NCBI RefSeq assembly: GCF_000317515.1
Contig: NC_019738.1
Coordinates: 6,846,001-6,910,000 of the forward strand
DNA length: 64,000 nt
Direction: 5' to 3'
Source: Allocoleopsis franciscana PCC 7113
Lineage (GTDB): Bacteria; Cyanobacteriota; Cyanobacteriia; Cyanobacteriales; Coleofasciculaceae
Shown: positions 19,825 to 29,412 of the stretch, piece after piece
Layout of the letters: each line of letters starts with the position of its first letter
Position numbering within the stretch: the first letter of the stretch is position 1
Notes under the pieces: model-generated
Database searches by the model: none
The model's input: the letters and a program-made list of their open reading frames with translations, nothing else
What the model was told of the DNA's origin: nothing
Made by a program: the position numbers and the translations under genes

Positions 19825-20050
19825 TGGAAGGCCATATCTCGACTAAACAACCCTGACACCATGATAATTGTCCTTAATTTTTCCCTACCGAGTCAAAAAT
19901 TCCCATTACCCATTACCCATGACCCAAAAATAGAGTTTTCCACCACAAGTCTGGGAGAACCAACCTAGTTTCTAAAACTGTAACCCATCGGACTTCACGC
20001 CAATTTGGATGCCAGATTAGGAACAGTTAATCCACCTAGTAAGCCAAAAG

Positions 20051-20812
20051 ATGAACAGCTTCCTGTATTCCTCGTTGAATCCCTGCGATCGGTTGAAGAC
20101 ATTATTATTAGTGGGTAGTTTGCTCACTCTCACCTCCTGCCAAGCTGTTTCGAGTAACGCCCAAACGCCCAATTTAGCCTCTGCCGCTAGAACCCTCACG
20201 GTATCAGGTACCGGCACGGTTAACATTCCCACAACCTTGACGTTTGTGCGTTTGGGTGTTGAGATTCAGGGCAAAACGGCTCAGGACGTACAACAGCAGG
20301 TCGCCAAGCGATCGCAAATGGTGGTGGAACTGCTGAAATCCCGTAAGGTAGAGAAGCTGGAAACCACGGGTATTAGCCTGACGCCTAACTATACTTACAC
20401 AGATGGGAAGCAACGCATTAATGGTTATACAGGCACGAACACCGTCAGCTTTCGGATTGATACCGATAAATCCGGGACGCTGTTAGATGAGGCGATCAAC
20501 GCCGGCGCAACACGGATTGATGGTGTGAGTTTTGTGGCTTCTGATCATGCGATCGCACAAGCTCAACAGCAAGCGATTCAGAAAGCGGCTGACGATGCGA
20601 AAAAGCAGGCTGATGCGGCCTTAAGATCACTCAATCTCAACCAACGGGAAGTGATGGGCATTCAAATTAATGGAGCCAACCCACCTCAACCCATCATTTA
20701 TCCCGCTGTTGCCAATATGCCTAAAGCCGCAACAGAGCAAGCGGCTGACACGCCCGTTGTTGGGGGTGAGCAGAAGGTGCAACAATCCGTGACGCTGCAA
20801 ATTCGCTACTAA
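20051..20812 (+). CDS. SIMPL-domain (DUF541) lipoprotein
   Basis: The 253-residue protein has a lipoprotein signal with lipobox LTSC (cysteine at about residue 30), then a SIMPL/DUF541 domain (TLTVSGTGTVNIPTTLTFVRLGV at its start, TGISLTPNYTY, INGYTGTNTVSFRI, GATRIDGVSF). SIMPL proteins form oligomeric periplasmic rings and are mostly uncharacterised; some bacterial members are tied to oxidative stress. The C-terminus ends with the strand VTLQIRY, typical of the family. It stands between two minus-strand genes, so it is probably monocistronic. Confidence 0.87.
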   Translation: MNSFLYSSLNPCDRLKTLLLVGSLLTLTSCQAVSSNAQTPNLASAARTLTVSGTGTVNIPTTLTFVRLGVEIQGKTAQDVQQQVAKRSQMVVELLKSRKVEKLETTGISLTPNYTYTDGKQRINGYTGTNTVSFRIDTDKSGTLLDEAINAGATRIDGVSFVASDHAIAQAQQQAIQKAADDAKKQADAALRSLNLNQREVMGIQINGANPPQPIIYPAVANMPKAATEQAADTPVVGGEQKVQQSVTLQIRY

Positions 20813-20902
20813 CCGTAAGCTAACGCGCATTTAAATGGCATCTTCTGAAAACAGGATAAAATCGATCAATTCCTCTCCCTAGCTCCCCAGCTTATCTGAG
20901 CG

Positions 20903-21928
20903 TTAATACCGAATACGCGGGTCAATCAAAGCATTGATAATATCGATCGCCATGCTAGCCACGACAACAATTGAGCCAAAAAATACCATAATTCCCTGCA
21001 CGGTTGGGTAATCCCGTTCGGAAATCGCCGCATACAAGCGATTGCCTAAACCAGGCCAAGAAAAGGTGACTTCGGTTAACACGGCTCCTCCCAGCAAGGA
21101 AGCCAGCGTTAGTCCCAACACGGTAATCACGGGAATCATCGCATTCTTCAGAGCGTGGGCGACGACAATTCGAGCTTCGGGAATACCCCTGGCTCTGGCA
21201 GCTTCCACATAATCGGCTTTCAGGGTTTGTTTCAGGTTCACTCGCACAATCCGCTCAAAAATCCCACTGAGCAGTACTCCCAATGTAATACTTGGTAACG
21301 CGAGATAATAGAGGGCGGTAAAAAACTGGTTCAGGTTGCCGCTGAGCAGGCTATCAAGGGTATAAAGACCCGTGAACCCAACAGGAGCGGGGATGGAAAT
21401 TGGGAAGCGTGTTCCCAGAGGAAACCAATTGAGTTGCACCGCAAAAATTAATTGTAAAATCATCCCCACCCAAAACAGGGGTAGGGAATAGGTAATGATC
21501 CCAAATAGGCGTCCGCCAATATCAAAAACAGTGCCACTGCGGGAGGCGGCGAGAGTCCCAATGCTAACACCCACGAGAAAAGCCACTATAATCCCAAATA
21601 CCGCCAATTCCATGGTGGCGGGGAAATGAAGCTGAATAATTTCCCATACTTTTTGACCCTGACTGGATATAGAGCTACCTAAGTCGAAATGCAGTAAGCT
21701 TCCTAGATAGCGAAGGTATTGCAACCACAAAGGGTCGGATAACCCTAACTGTTGTCGGAGTTTGTTCTTCTCTTCATCGGGAGCACGACCGCCAAGAATC
21801 GCATCAACGGGGTCTCCTGGCGTGGCTCTGAGCAGGAGAAACACGAGGGTTGTAATCGTCCACAGCATCAAAGGGGCTAGGAGTAGACGCGTCAGGACGT
21901 AATATTGTAGAGCTTTGGCACGAGACAT
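20903..21928 (-). CDS. ABC transporter permease, DppB/OppB type
   Basis: The 341-residue protein has six predicted membrane segments. The conserved N-terminal block is LLRATPGDPVDAILGGRAP and the EAA-type cytoplasmic loop is YVEAARARGIPEARIVVAHALKNAM, which docks onto the ATPase. It matches peptide/nickel permease subunit B by length and order. The companion DppC permease, ATPase and binding protein are not adjacent, as is common in cyanobacteria, so the substrate cannot be told. ATG 21928 gives the full first helix. Confidence 0.9.
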   Translation of the reverse strand: MSRAKALQYYVLTRLLLAPLMLWTITTLVFLLLRATPGDPVDAILGGRAPDEEKNKLRQQLGLSDPLWLQYLRYLGSLLHFDLGSSISSQGQKVWEIIQLHFPATMELAVFGIIVAFLVGVSIGTLAASRSGTVFDIGGRLFGIITYSLPLFWVGMILQLIFAVQLNWFPLGTRFPISIPAPVGFTGLYTLDSLLSGNLNQFFTALYYLALPSITLGVLLSGIFERIVRVNLKQTLKADYVEAARARGIPEARIVVAHALKNAMIPVITVLGLTLASLLGGAVLTEVTFSWPGLGNRLYAAISERDYPTVQGIMVFFGSIVVVASMAIDIINALIDPRIRY

Positions 21929-22124
21929 AAATCAGGATGCAGTGTGAAGTCTGAAGTATGCAGTATAGGAAACTTTGCTTCAGTTCGCACTGGGACTGCC
22001 CGTATAAGATCGTCTCCAACTGCATAATTTTTTGACTTCATCCCAATCATAAAGCAGTAGACCCAATAACAAAGTGTCAAACCTTTGTCGCTAGTCTACA
22101 GGGTTCAATCGAAGTCTTGCATAA

Positions 22125-23681
22125 GTGGCACAGCTAACAGAGATAAGTACTACTGCTAGATCACAACACTTGAATGAGAGCAAGTGGTCTAATCGAGTTG
22201 CTCCGGTTACCGTCATGCCATTGGAATGTTTTTACACCTTACCTGACAGGCTAGAAGAACATCGCATTATTTGGCGAATTGAGCCACGGTTGCGCGATCG
22301 CATTAATGAGTTGTGTCAAAAAATAGATCCATTAGCAGAACTTGATGAAAAAATACTAACTTCCAGAATAGCTCGCTATTTATTTGAGATGTTACAGCAG
22401 CATCCAGAGCATGAACTCCTGCAAAGCCATTGGATCGCTTTTCTAGAAAGACGGTGTGAAAAAGTCGCTACCAGACTTGCTCATTTCAATCCTAGTTACT
22501 TTCGCGATTTAGTTTTAATAGGAGCTGAATTGGCAAACCATCCCGTCAATTTTTTTGAAAATTTTGATAGTCAACGTTCTCAATTTGAATATTGGTATCC
22601 TACCTTAAAGCGATTTGTCGATGCTAAAATTAAGTATCTAATAATTCCCAAATTTCGAGAATTAACAGGGATAGATACCCTGGGTCGAACCCCCTTAGGG
22701 TTAGCTGCACGTTCGACGCGGAAACAAGTTAAAGAAGCTTTGCATTATCTAGGTTACACTCAAGCAGAATTATCAAAATATCTGCTGGCTTGGCAGTGCT
22801 TTCAAGAAATCAGACATTCCATTAAATTGGGAGTCAATCAATTTAAAATCGAACATTTTCAGAATGTTGCCAAGCGGTATTGTGAATTTAGAGATCAACT
22901 CGCATTACCTGAGGGTCATAATCGAGATATTAATGGAGAGGAGATTAAAACTTGGCTGGAAAATATCGGAATAGCAATCCGAAAACTTTTAGACCCACCC
23001 CTTGATTCTCTCGATACATCTTTACCCGCGACGACCGATGAAAATACATCTTTATTAGAAAATATTCCTGGTCAACTCAAAGAAGATGAGGAAATGCAAC
23101 AAACTGTTGTTGCTTTTAGGGACTTTATTGCTCATTTGCTGGAAGGATTGCCAGAAACTCAAGAAAAACAATTGCTGTTTCTCAGGTATGGCTTAGAACT
23201 TAAACAAAGCCAAATGGGTAAAGAATTTAGGGGTCAAGCACAATACCAAATTAGTCGCCTGCTTCAGCGGTTGAATCAACGTATCTTAACTCAAATTTTG
23301 AATTGGGTAAAACAACATTTGGAGCTTGAACCCAGTTCCGAATGCCTGAAGGAAATTGAAGTCGTGTTATATCAATACTATTCTGATCAGATTGATGTTT
23401 TTTTTGAAAAAACCATTCAGGTTTTGGGAACCCAGAGCCGGGAGGTATTAAAATTATTTTATATTTTTCAATTGAAGCCTTCAGGGATTGGGACGAGACT
23501 TCATAAGTCGGAGGCGGAAGTAAAGGAGTTATTAGAGGTGATAAAGCAATGGGTATGCAGCAGTATAACTGAGAAAATCAAAGCTGAAATTCAACTTGAG
23601 TTGCAATCTCAAGGTGCAGCTCAAAAGAGAATAACTACCGTCACCGAAACCCGGTTAGAAACTATTCTGCAACTTTATTGA
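22125..23681 (+). CDS. Sigma-70-region-4-like protein, first gene of the CHAT/DUF1822 cassette
   Basis: The 518-residue protein has no complete sigma factor. Its later part (about 340-390) reads LPETQEKQLLFLRYGL...SQMGKEF...QYQISRLLQRL, which looks like a sigma region-4 helix-turn-helix. A second, weaker copy lies near 430-480. The N-terminal two thirds are helical and unrecognised. In cyanobacteria, proteins of this kind sit beside DUF1822 genes, which is the case here (22 bp gap). It may regulate the cassette or have lost polymerase function. The ATG at 22125 has no strong ribosome-binding site. Confidence 0.65.
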   Translation: MAQLTEISTTARSQHLNESKWSNRVAPVTVMPLECFYTLPDRLEEHRIIWRIEPRLRDRINELCQKIDPLAELDEKILTSRIARYLFEMLQQHPEHELLQSHWIAFLERRCEKVATRLAHFNPSYFRDLVLIGAELANHPVNFFENFDSQRSQFEYWYPTLKRFVDAKIKYLIIPKFRELTGIDTLGRTPLGLAARSTRKQVKEALHYLGYTQAELSKYLLAWQCFQEIRHSIKLGVNQFKIEHFQNVAKRYCEFRDQLALPEGHNRDINGEEIKTWLENIGIAIRKLLDPPLDSLDTSLPATTDENTSLLENIPGQLKEDEEMQQTVVAFRDFIAHLLEGLPETQEKQLLFLRYGLELKQSQMGKEFRGQAQYQISRLLQRLNQRILTQILNWVKQHLELEPSSECLKEIEVVLYQYYSDQIDVFFEKTIQVLGTQSREVLKLFYIFQLKPSGIGTRLHKSEAEVKELLEVIKQWVCSSITEKIKAEIQLELQSQGAAQKRITTVTETRLETILQLY

Positions 23682-23702
23682 CAATAATCAACAGACAGAG
23701 CC

Positions 23703-25085
23703 ATGACATTAACGCTTCAAACCTTAAGCAGCCTTTATTCTGAGCATCTCTGGTTAGAACTTTCGGATAGTGATTTAGAACAAGCTAAATTAGCTTCTCA
23801 AGGTTACTCTAATGAAACGGGTTGTAATTATGCCTATCTCAATTCCCTGTGCCTGAATTGCTTTTTGAATTGGCTACAAAAGAATTTAAACTTAGAAGTT
23901 TATCCGAGTGCATTTCCCAATGAGCAACTCTTGCCGCAGATTTGGGAATTCGTGAGTGGATGTGGGATTAATTGGGGTAATAAACGGCTGGTACTGATTC
24001 CTAGTGATGCTATTGATATGGCTGATTTCGTCGTGTCTCAAGAATGGGTCGATATCCCCACTTTGGCAGCGGATTATTATTTACCGATACGAGTAGATTT
24101 AGAAGAGCGATATCTTCATGTTTGGGGTTTTGTTTCCCGGAAGACTTTGAAAGCTAAAGCCGATTATGACCCAATTTATCGGGTCTATTATCTTGAGCAA
24201 GATTGGGTTGTTCCAAACTTAGAGGTAATGGAACTTGCATCTAACTTTTGTTTTGACGAAAAAGGTGACGTAATGCCTTTGCCAAAATTATCAGAGACGG
24301 AAGCAAAAAATTTGATAGAAGAACTGAGCAAACCTTCGCCTTATTCTCCTCGCCTAAAGGCAACATTTGAAAAATGGGGGGCATTATTAAATGAGAGTCA
24401 TTGGTTACAGGAGTTATATAAACGACGGGTGCAGTCAGTTTCACCCACTATATCAGCTCTCAGTCTATGGCTAGATGGTGTTTTGGAAGCCGGGTGGCAA
24501 ACCTTTGAAGAGTTATTTCAGTCTAAGAATTTGGCTCCAGGATTTCGGATGAAACAAGTGAGAGGGATTGAACTAGAAACAGCAGAAAAAGTTAGACGAG
24601 CGGTGAAACAATTGTATAACAGTCAAAGTGAAATAATTTTCCCGTCCCATATTGAAGAGCTAGATGCGTTAGTTTATCTCATACAGAATACTCAAGATGA
24701 AAGCCTTCGCTGGAAAGCGGCTGAATATTTATGGACAATTGCTCCAAACTATCCAGGTTCGGCTATGAGAAGGGTGATGGATTTAGGCGTTCAGCTAATG
24801 GGGCATCCCATCGCTTTAATGGTCGCCGTTTTACGTAAACTGGATGGTAAAGTTGCCGTATTGCTGCGAGCTTATCCCATGCATAATCGCGGTAAATTAC
24901 CACCCAGTTTACGCTTAATTGGACTGGATGAAAATGGTGCATCTATTCCGGGTTTAGAAGCTGTAGCGAGAAGCGAACCGCAAGATGATTATATTTCTTT
25001 GTACTTTAGTGCTTATGTGGGCGAACGATTCAGTGTTCGTCTGACGTTAAAAGATACTAGCATTACCGAACAATTTGTAGTTTAA
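23703..25085 (+). CDS. DUF1822 family protein
   Basis: The 460-residue protein matches the cyanobacterial DUF1822 pattern: an N-terminal domain with YLNSLCLNCFLNWLQ and LVLIPSDAIDMADFVVSQEWVDIP, a middle region, and a C-terminal domain ending with ISLYFSAYVGERFSVRLTLKD. Function is unknown. It follows the sigma-like gene after 22 bp, so the two are probably co-transcribed and perhaps interact. The C-terminal domain looks like a beta-rich fold; this is inference. It lies just upstream of the CHAT sensor. Confidence 0.8.
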   Translation: MTLTLQTLSSLYSEHLWLELSDSDLEQAKLASQGYSNETGCNYAYLNSLCLNCFLNWLQKNLNLEVYPSAFPNEQLLPQIWEFVSGCGINWGNKRLVLIPSDAIDMADFVVSQEWVDIPTLAADYYLPIRVDLEERYLHVWGFVSRKTLKAKADYDPIYRVYYLEQDWVVPNLEVMELASNFCFDEKGDVMPLPKLSETEAKNLIEELSKPSPYSPRLKATFEKWGALLNESHWLQELYKRRVQSVSPTISALSLWLDGVLEAGWQTFEELFQSKNLAPGFRMKQVRGIELETAEKVRRAVKQLYNSQSEIIFPSHIEELDALVYLIQNTQDESLRWKAAEYLWTIAPNYPGSAMRRVMDLGVQLMGHPIALMVAVLRKLDGKVAVLLRAYPMHNRGKLPPSLRLIGLDENGASIPGLEAVARSEPQDDYISLYFSAYVGERFSVRLTLKDTSITEQFVV

Positions 25086-25280
25086 CTCTAAACGAAGTTA
25101 GGTCAAAATGAGATGAATTAACCTGATTATATCCGCTAGCCTGAAGTGAGCGATCGCTCAAGCTAACCTACTACTTTAAAATAGATGATTGACGTTTGTA
25201 GATAGCTTAACAATGTCTTTTCTTTATTGGATTTTCCCAGTATTATATGGCTTAAGAAATCCACATAAAGGAAGCTCAAT

Positions 25281-27791
25281 ATGAGCAAGCGAGTTATATT
25301 CAGAATTGACCAAGGTGATTTTGAACAAGGGTTTTCTGTAACCTTAACAATTAAGGAAAATGGGGAGATTTGCGCTCCAGAAATCAAGGGAAAACTTGCG
25401 CCAGCAACACAAATTATTGACCGTTATAATGACTGGCAACAAGCTTACTACTCTTGGGGGCAAAGCCACCGCTGGTGGAGACGGAGGCTAGAGGTTCCAG
25501 ACCAAATCAATACAAACTATTCAAGTGCTGACAGCGAGAATAATGCTACCATTTATGCTTCCCAGTTTGAAGGGGAGCTAAATGACTGGCTAGATCGTTC
25601 GGACTTAGGAGAGTTAAGAGAGGAACTGCTACATACCGTTAACAGAAATGATTCTGTAAGCTTCATCGTCCAAACGGATAACAAAGAATTACAGAGGCTA
25701 CCCTGGGAGCTATGGCGTTTACTTAAAAATCGTTATCATCAGGCTGAAGTAGCGATAAGCAGCAGAAGTGCACCCAAAAAAGGAGCTTTGAGAAGTTCAG
25801 TTAAAATTCTAGTGATTTTGGGTAGCGATGATAAAATTGATATTCAAACCGACTGGACTATTCTTAGAGAGAAACTGCCAAATGACGAATTAGTATTGGT
25901 GGAAAAACCTAGAGCCGATGAATTTAGAGAAATTCTCATAAATCAGCCTTGGGATATTATTTTCTTTGCCGGACACAGTTCGACTCACGCCGATGGAAAT
26001 GATGCCAAAATTTGGCTTAATGAGCAAGAATATTTATCACCTCAAAAGCTAAGGAATTCTCTGGAAAAAGCCGTTAGGAATGGGTTAAAACTGGCGATTT
26101 TTAACTCCTGTGATGGATTGGGATTAGCACGACAATTGGAAACTCTGCAAATTCCTCATATCATCGTCATGCGGGAGCCGGTTCATGATGAAGTTGCACA
26201 AAAATTTTTGAATGGTTTTCTCACAAGCTTTGCTGAAGGTGCTTCTTTACATGAAGCGGTGCGCGAAGCGCGTGACCAATTAAGGTTAATAGAAAATCGC
26301 TCTCCTAATGCCTCTTGGTTACCTGTAATTTTTCAAAATCCCGAAGAACCCCCGCTATTTTATCCTGTAGAAGAGTCAGCACCGGAATTAGGAAAAGAAC
26401 CGCTAGAAAGTTCAGGAAGTAGAGCAAAGCTTAAGAAAATAGCCTGGTGTGGAATGGGTGCGATCGCACTCTGCACTCTTACTTTGGAAATCTATAAAAT
26501 CATCGATCTGCGTAAAGATTCTACCTTAGCGTCAGGAATTAGCTTGGGAGAAGAAATTCTAAGCGAAAAAAATACCACTTCTGAAAAACAAGCTGGTGTG
26601 AAAGCCTTTGGCAATGGTAACTATTCCAAGGCAGTGGCAAATTTTAAATCGTCTCTAGAGAAAAATCCTAATGATCCAGAGTCACGAATTTATTTAAACA
26701 ACGCCAAAACCGCTAATAACAAACAAACCATTAAAATTGCCGTCAGCGTACCCCTTGGCAGTAACCCATCCATAGGCGAGGAAATTTTGCGAGGTGTCGC
26801 AGAAGTGCAAGAGGAAATTAATCGCGACTACCAGATTAATGGCTTACCCTTACAGGTGGTACTCGCTAATGATAATAATGACGGTAATCTAGCTCAAGCC
26901 GTTGCTCGTAAGTTTGTCAAAGATACCAGTATTTTTGCAGTTATTGGACATAATGCGAGTAATGCTTCTACTGCGGCAGCTCCGATCTATAAAGATGGGA
27001 AATTAGCCATGATTTCCCCAACAAGCTTTGCTAACCAATTGAAAGAACCATCCTATATTTTTCGCATGGTTCCCCAAATTACTTTTTTTGCCGCGCAATT
27101 ATCTCAAGGACTTGGCAGAGCCGTTCCTAACCCCAAAGTTGCCATTTGTGTAGATAATGTATCCCCGGATCAGGAATCCTTTAGAAATGAATTTAAGTAC
27201 GTTGTTTCAGCTTATAAAGGACAGCATATTGATCTAGGCTGTAACCTTGCCGACCCAAATTTTAATCCGATTGCTGTGGTCGAGACAATTAAAAAGAACA
27301 ATGTTAATAGTTTGATGGTGGCACCCTATGTTAATAACCTGCCCAAAGCGATGGAACTCTTCAAGGCGGTTCGAGAAAGTCAGTTACCCATCAAGATGTT
27401 TGGCAGTCCAACTTTGTATAACGATAAAACCATTGAGTGGGGAGGAGAAGCAGTAGAAGGTTTGACATTATCCGTTCCCTACTTCCCTGATGAGAGAGAA
27501 AAGAATTCGTTTCGGGAACTCTGGAAGACAGAACTAAACACCTGGCGATCGCCAATGTCTAAGGATACAACAAGAGCGATTGCAACGGGTTTACAACAAC
27601 TCCTGAAATCACCACAACCAAATCGCCAGGAATTAGACAATATATTAAGAAATTCGAGTTTTAAGGTGAAGGGTGTCACGGGAGAATTCAAGTTCACAAG
27701 CAACACAGGTGAACGGGAATTTCTCTTTCAAAAAGAACGTACCGATGCTTTAATCCAAGTTAAAAACGGTAAATTTGTAAAGATTGAATAG
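25281..27791 (+). CDS. CHAT (caspase-like) protein with membrane anchor and periplasmic ligand-binding domain
   Basis: The 836-residue protein has a cytoplasmic N-terminal half with a CHAT peptidase domain (about 140-360) and the catalytic pair His232 (FFAGHSST) and Cys277 (FNSCDG). A membrane helix follows at about 385-405, then a TPR-like stretch (GNYSKAVANFKSSLEKNPND) and a type I periplasmic-binding domain (about 482-836; IKIAVSVPLG..., VIGHNASNASTAAAPIY) of the Leu/Ile/Val-binding family. The layout suggests a transmembrane receptor: an amino-acid-like ligand outside controls a protease inside. Its C-terminal part is paralogous to the protein at 30359. The start at 25281 follows AAAGGAAGC. 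Confidence 0.88.
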   Translation: MSKRVIFRIDQGDFEQGFSVTLTIKENGEICAPEIKGKLAPATQIIDRYNDWQQAYYSWGQSHRWWRRRLEVPDQINTNYSSADSENNATIYASQFEGELNDWLDRSDLGELREELLHTVNRNDSVSFIVQTDNKELQRLPWELWRLLKNRYHQAEVAISSRSAPKKGALRSSVKILVILGSDDKIDIQTDWTILREKLPNDELVLVEKPRADEFREILINQPWDIIFFAGHSSTHADGNDAKIWLNEQEYLSPQKLRNSLEKAVRNGLKLAIFNSCDGLGLARQLETLQIPHIIVMREPVHDEVAQKFLNGFLTSFAEGASLHEAVREARDQLRLIENRSPNASWLPVIFQNPEEPPLFYPVEESAPELGKEPLESSGSRAKLKKIAWCGMGAIALCTLTLEIYKIIDLRKDSTLASGISLGEEILSEKNTTSEKQAGVKAFGNGNYSKAVANFKSSLEKNPNDPESRIYLNNAKTANNKQTIKIAVSVPLGSNPSIGEEILRGVAEVQEEINRDYQINGLPLQVVLANDNNDGNLAQAVARKFVKDTSIFAVIGHNASNASTAAAPIYKDGKLAMISPTSFANQLKEPSYIFRMVPQITFFAAQLSQGLGRAVPNPKVAICVDNVSPDQESFRNEFKYVVSAYKGQHIDLGCNLADPNFNPIAVVETIKKNNVNSLMVAPYVNNLPKAMELFKAVRESQLPIKMFGSPTLYNDKTIEWGGEAVEGLTLSVPYFPDEREKNSFRELWKTELNTWRSPMSKDTTRAIATGLQQLLKSPQPNRQELDNILRNSSFKVKGVTGEFKFTSNTGEREFLFQKERTDALIQVKNGKFVKIE

Positions 27792-27804
27792 CTAGATCTA
27801 ACAG

Positions 27805-27860
27805 AACTGCATATTTCTCTCACTCTATCCCAATACCTTATCGGACGGGTTAGAAGTGAG
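27805..27860 (+). promoter_or_regulatory. Duplicated leader element, copy 1 (upstream of the kinase)
   Basis: This block begins AACTGCATATTT, continues CTCACTCTATCCCAAT and ends GTTAGAAGTGAG. It recurs at 29351-29406, almost unchanged except for a central variable piece. CTCACT-CTA near the start can pair with TAG-AAGTGAG at the end, giving a hairpin whose right arm carries the ribosome-binding GTGAG just before the start codon. That could mask translation. Its duplication before two genes of the same cassette suggests common control. Confidence 0.6.
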
Positions 27861-27867
27861 AGCAGCT

Positions 27868-29343
27868 ATGTTAGAAGAAGAACAGGTATTACACCACCGC
27901 TATCACATTCAACGTCAGTTGGGACAAAATGCTGGACGGCGTACCCTACTGGCTCAAGATTTACATACCCAGGAACTCGTTGTCCTCAAAATTCTTAGTT
28001 TTAGCAGTGACTTCCGTTGGGAAGATTTGAAATTGTTTGAAAGAGAAGCCGAAACCCTCAAATCTCTATCCCATCCAGCGATTCCCCACTATCTTGATTA
28101 TTTTGAATTACACTTACCCAATTGTCGGGGATTTGTCCTTGTGCAAAGTTACATTGATGCCACCTCATTGCAGGAATGGATTAAGCGAGGGCGAACATTT
28201 AGTGAGGATGAAGTTAAACAAATTGCTAAGGCGTTACTCAATGTATTGAGCTACTTGCATGAGCGCAATCCTCCTGTAATTCATCGCGATATCAAGCCCA
28301 GCAATATTTTACTCAAAGGCGATCGCTCGGCTCATCAGGTAGGAGACTTATACTTAGTTGATTTTGGTTCTGTGCAAACGGCTGTCCGAGAAATTGGGAC
28401 GATGACGATTGTGGGAACCTATGGCTATATGCCACCCGAACAATTTAGCGGACGTGCCTTCCCAGCTTCCGATTTGTATAGTTTAGGTGCAACGTTAATC
28501 TACTTGGTAACAGGGATGCATCCGTCTGATTTGCTGCAAGAAAATTTGTTGCTTGAATTTGAACCCGTGACGCATCTTTCTCCAAACTTTGTGCAATGGC
28601 TCAAGCTTTTGACGCATCCCAACCGCAAGCAACGATTGAGTTCAGCGACGGTTGCATTGAAAGCGTTAGAACAGCCTTTTGTTCAATCCCAACTGATTGA
28701 ATCATCAACTACATCAACTCCTTTAACTCTGCAAAAACCTGTTGACAGTAAAGTCTCTCTGTACAAGGATGAAGAAACTTTAGAGATATACCTACCTCCA
28801 GAAAAATTGGCTGAAGGCGTAGGAGCAATAGGTTGTTATTTCCTCATGTTCTGCTTTTTTACTGTCATGTCGCTGAGTTGGTTATCTGTCTCTGTACCTA
28901 GTGGTAACTGGTTCGTTACCTCAATTGGCTTGATGTTCTTCTGTATCGGAATTTATTGTCTGTGCCAACCTGCTTTCGCCGCAAATGAACACACACGCAT
29001 CCATATTGATCAAAAATCAGTGACTGTAACTAAAACAGCATTTGGAAGACGGCAGCAGGTTTTTCATGCCAGTCGCAATAACCTGTATAAATTAACCTAT
29101 GTTAAACGCCTCTATCGTCAAGGTAGTGAAGGGGACATTGAAGAGGTATCACCAGAGTTAAAAATTTGGGCGAGACAGATTGCTACTTATAGTGGTCATT
29201 ACCAAGACATCAGCTATCGCATCGGGCAATCGGTGAGTGCGGACAACAAAACCCGCTTTTATGGTCGTCTAACAACCCCAGAACTCGATTGGTTGGCACA
29301 AGAATTAAGTAACTGGTTGGGTTTACCCATTTCAAGAGATTAG
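27868..29343 (+). CDS. Ser/Thr protein kinase with C-terminal double membrane segment
   Basis: A Hanks-type kinase of about 491 residues. It has the glycine-loop region LGQNAGRRTLLA, Lys41 in VVLKIL, HRDIKPSN (139-145), DFG (165-167), GTYGYMPPEQF and a conserved arginine near the lobe end. After the kinase domain (about 10-270) comes a linker, then two adjacent membrane helices (about 325-375) and a cytosolic tail of about 115 residues of unknown fold. I chose ATG 27868 over GTG 27856 because the GTGAG in that stretch is best read as the ribosome-binding site. It follows the CHAT gene and shares its leader with the next gene. Confidence 0.88.
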   Translation: MLEEEQVLHHRYHIQRQLGQNAGRRTLLAQDLHTQELVVLKILSFSSDFRWEDLKLFEREAETLKSLSHPAIPHYLDYFELHLPNCRGFVLVQSYIDATSLQEWIKRGRTFSEDEVKQIAKALLNVLSYLHERNPPVIHRDIKPSNILLKGDRSAHQVGDLYLVDFGSVQTAVREIGTMTIVGTYGYMPPEQFSGRAFPASDLYSLGATLIYLVTGMHPSDLLQENLLLEFEPVTHLSPNFVQWLKLLTHPNRKQRLSSATVALKALEQPFVQSQLIESSTTSTPLTLQKPVDSKVSLYKDEETLEIYLPPEKLAEGVGAIGCYFLMFCFFTVMSLSWLSVSVPSGNWFVTSIGLMFFCIGIYCLCQPAFAANEHTRIHIDQKSVTVTKTAFGRRQQVFHASRNNLYKLTYVKRLYRQGSEGDIEEVSPELKIWARQIATYSGHYQDISYRIGQSVSADNKTRFYGRLTTPELDWLAQELSNWLGLPISRD

Positions 29344-29350
29344 GGAAATA

Positions 29351-29406
29351 AACTGCATATTTTTCTCACTCTATCCCAATCCTAAATTAGATGCGTTAGA
29401 AGTGAG
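29351..29406 (+). promoter_or_regulatory. Duplicated leader element, copy 2 (upstream of the PspA-like gene)
   Basis: Second copy of the block at 27805-27860: AACTGCATATTT, CTCACTCTATCCCAAT, then a diverged central 15 bases, then GTTAGAAGTGAG ending 7 bases before the ATG at 29413. The conserved ends and diverged centre suggest selection for pairing or for protein binding at the ends. Confidence 0.6.
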
Positions 29407-29412
29407 GAACTC

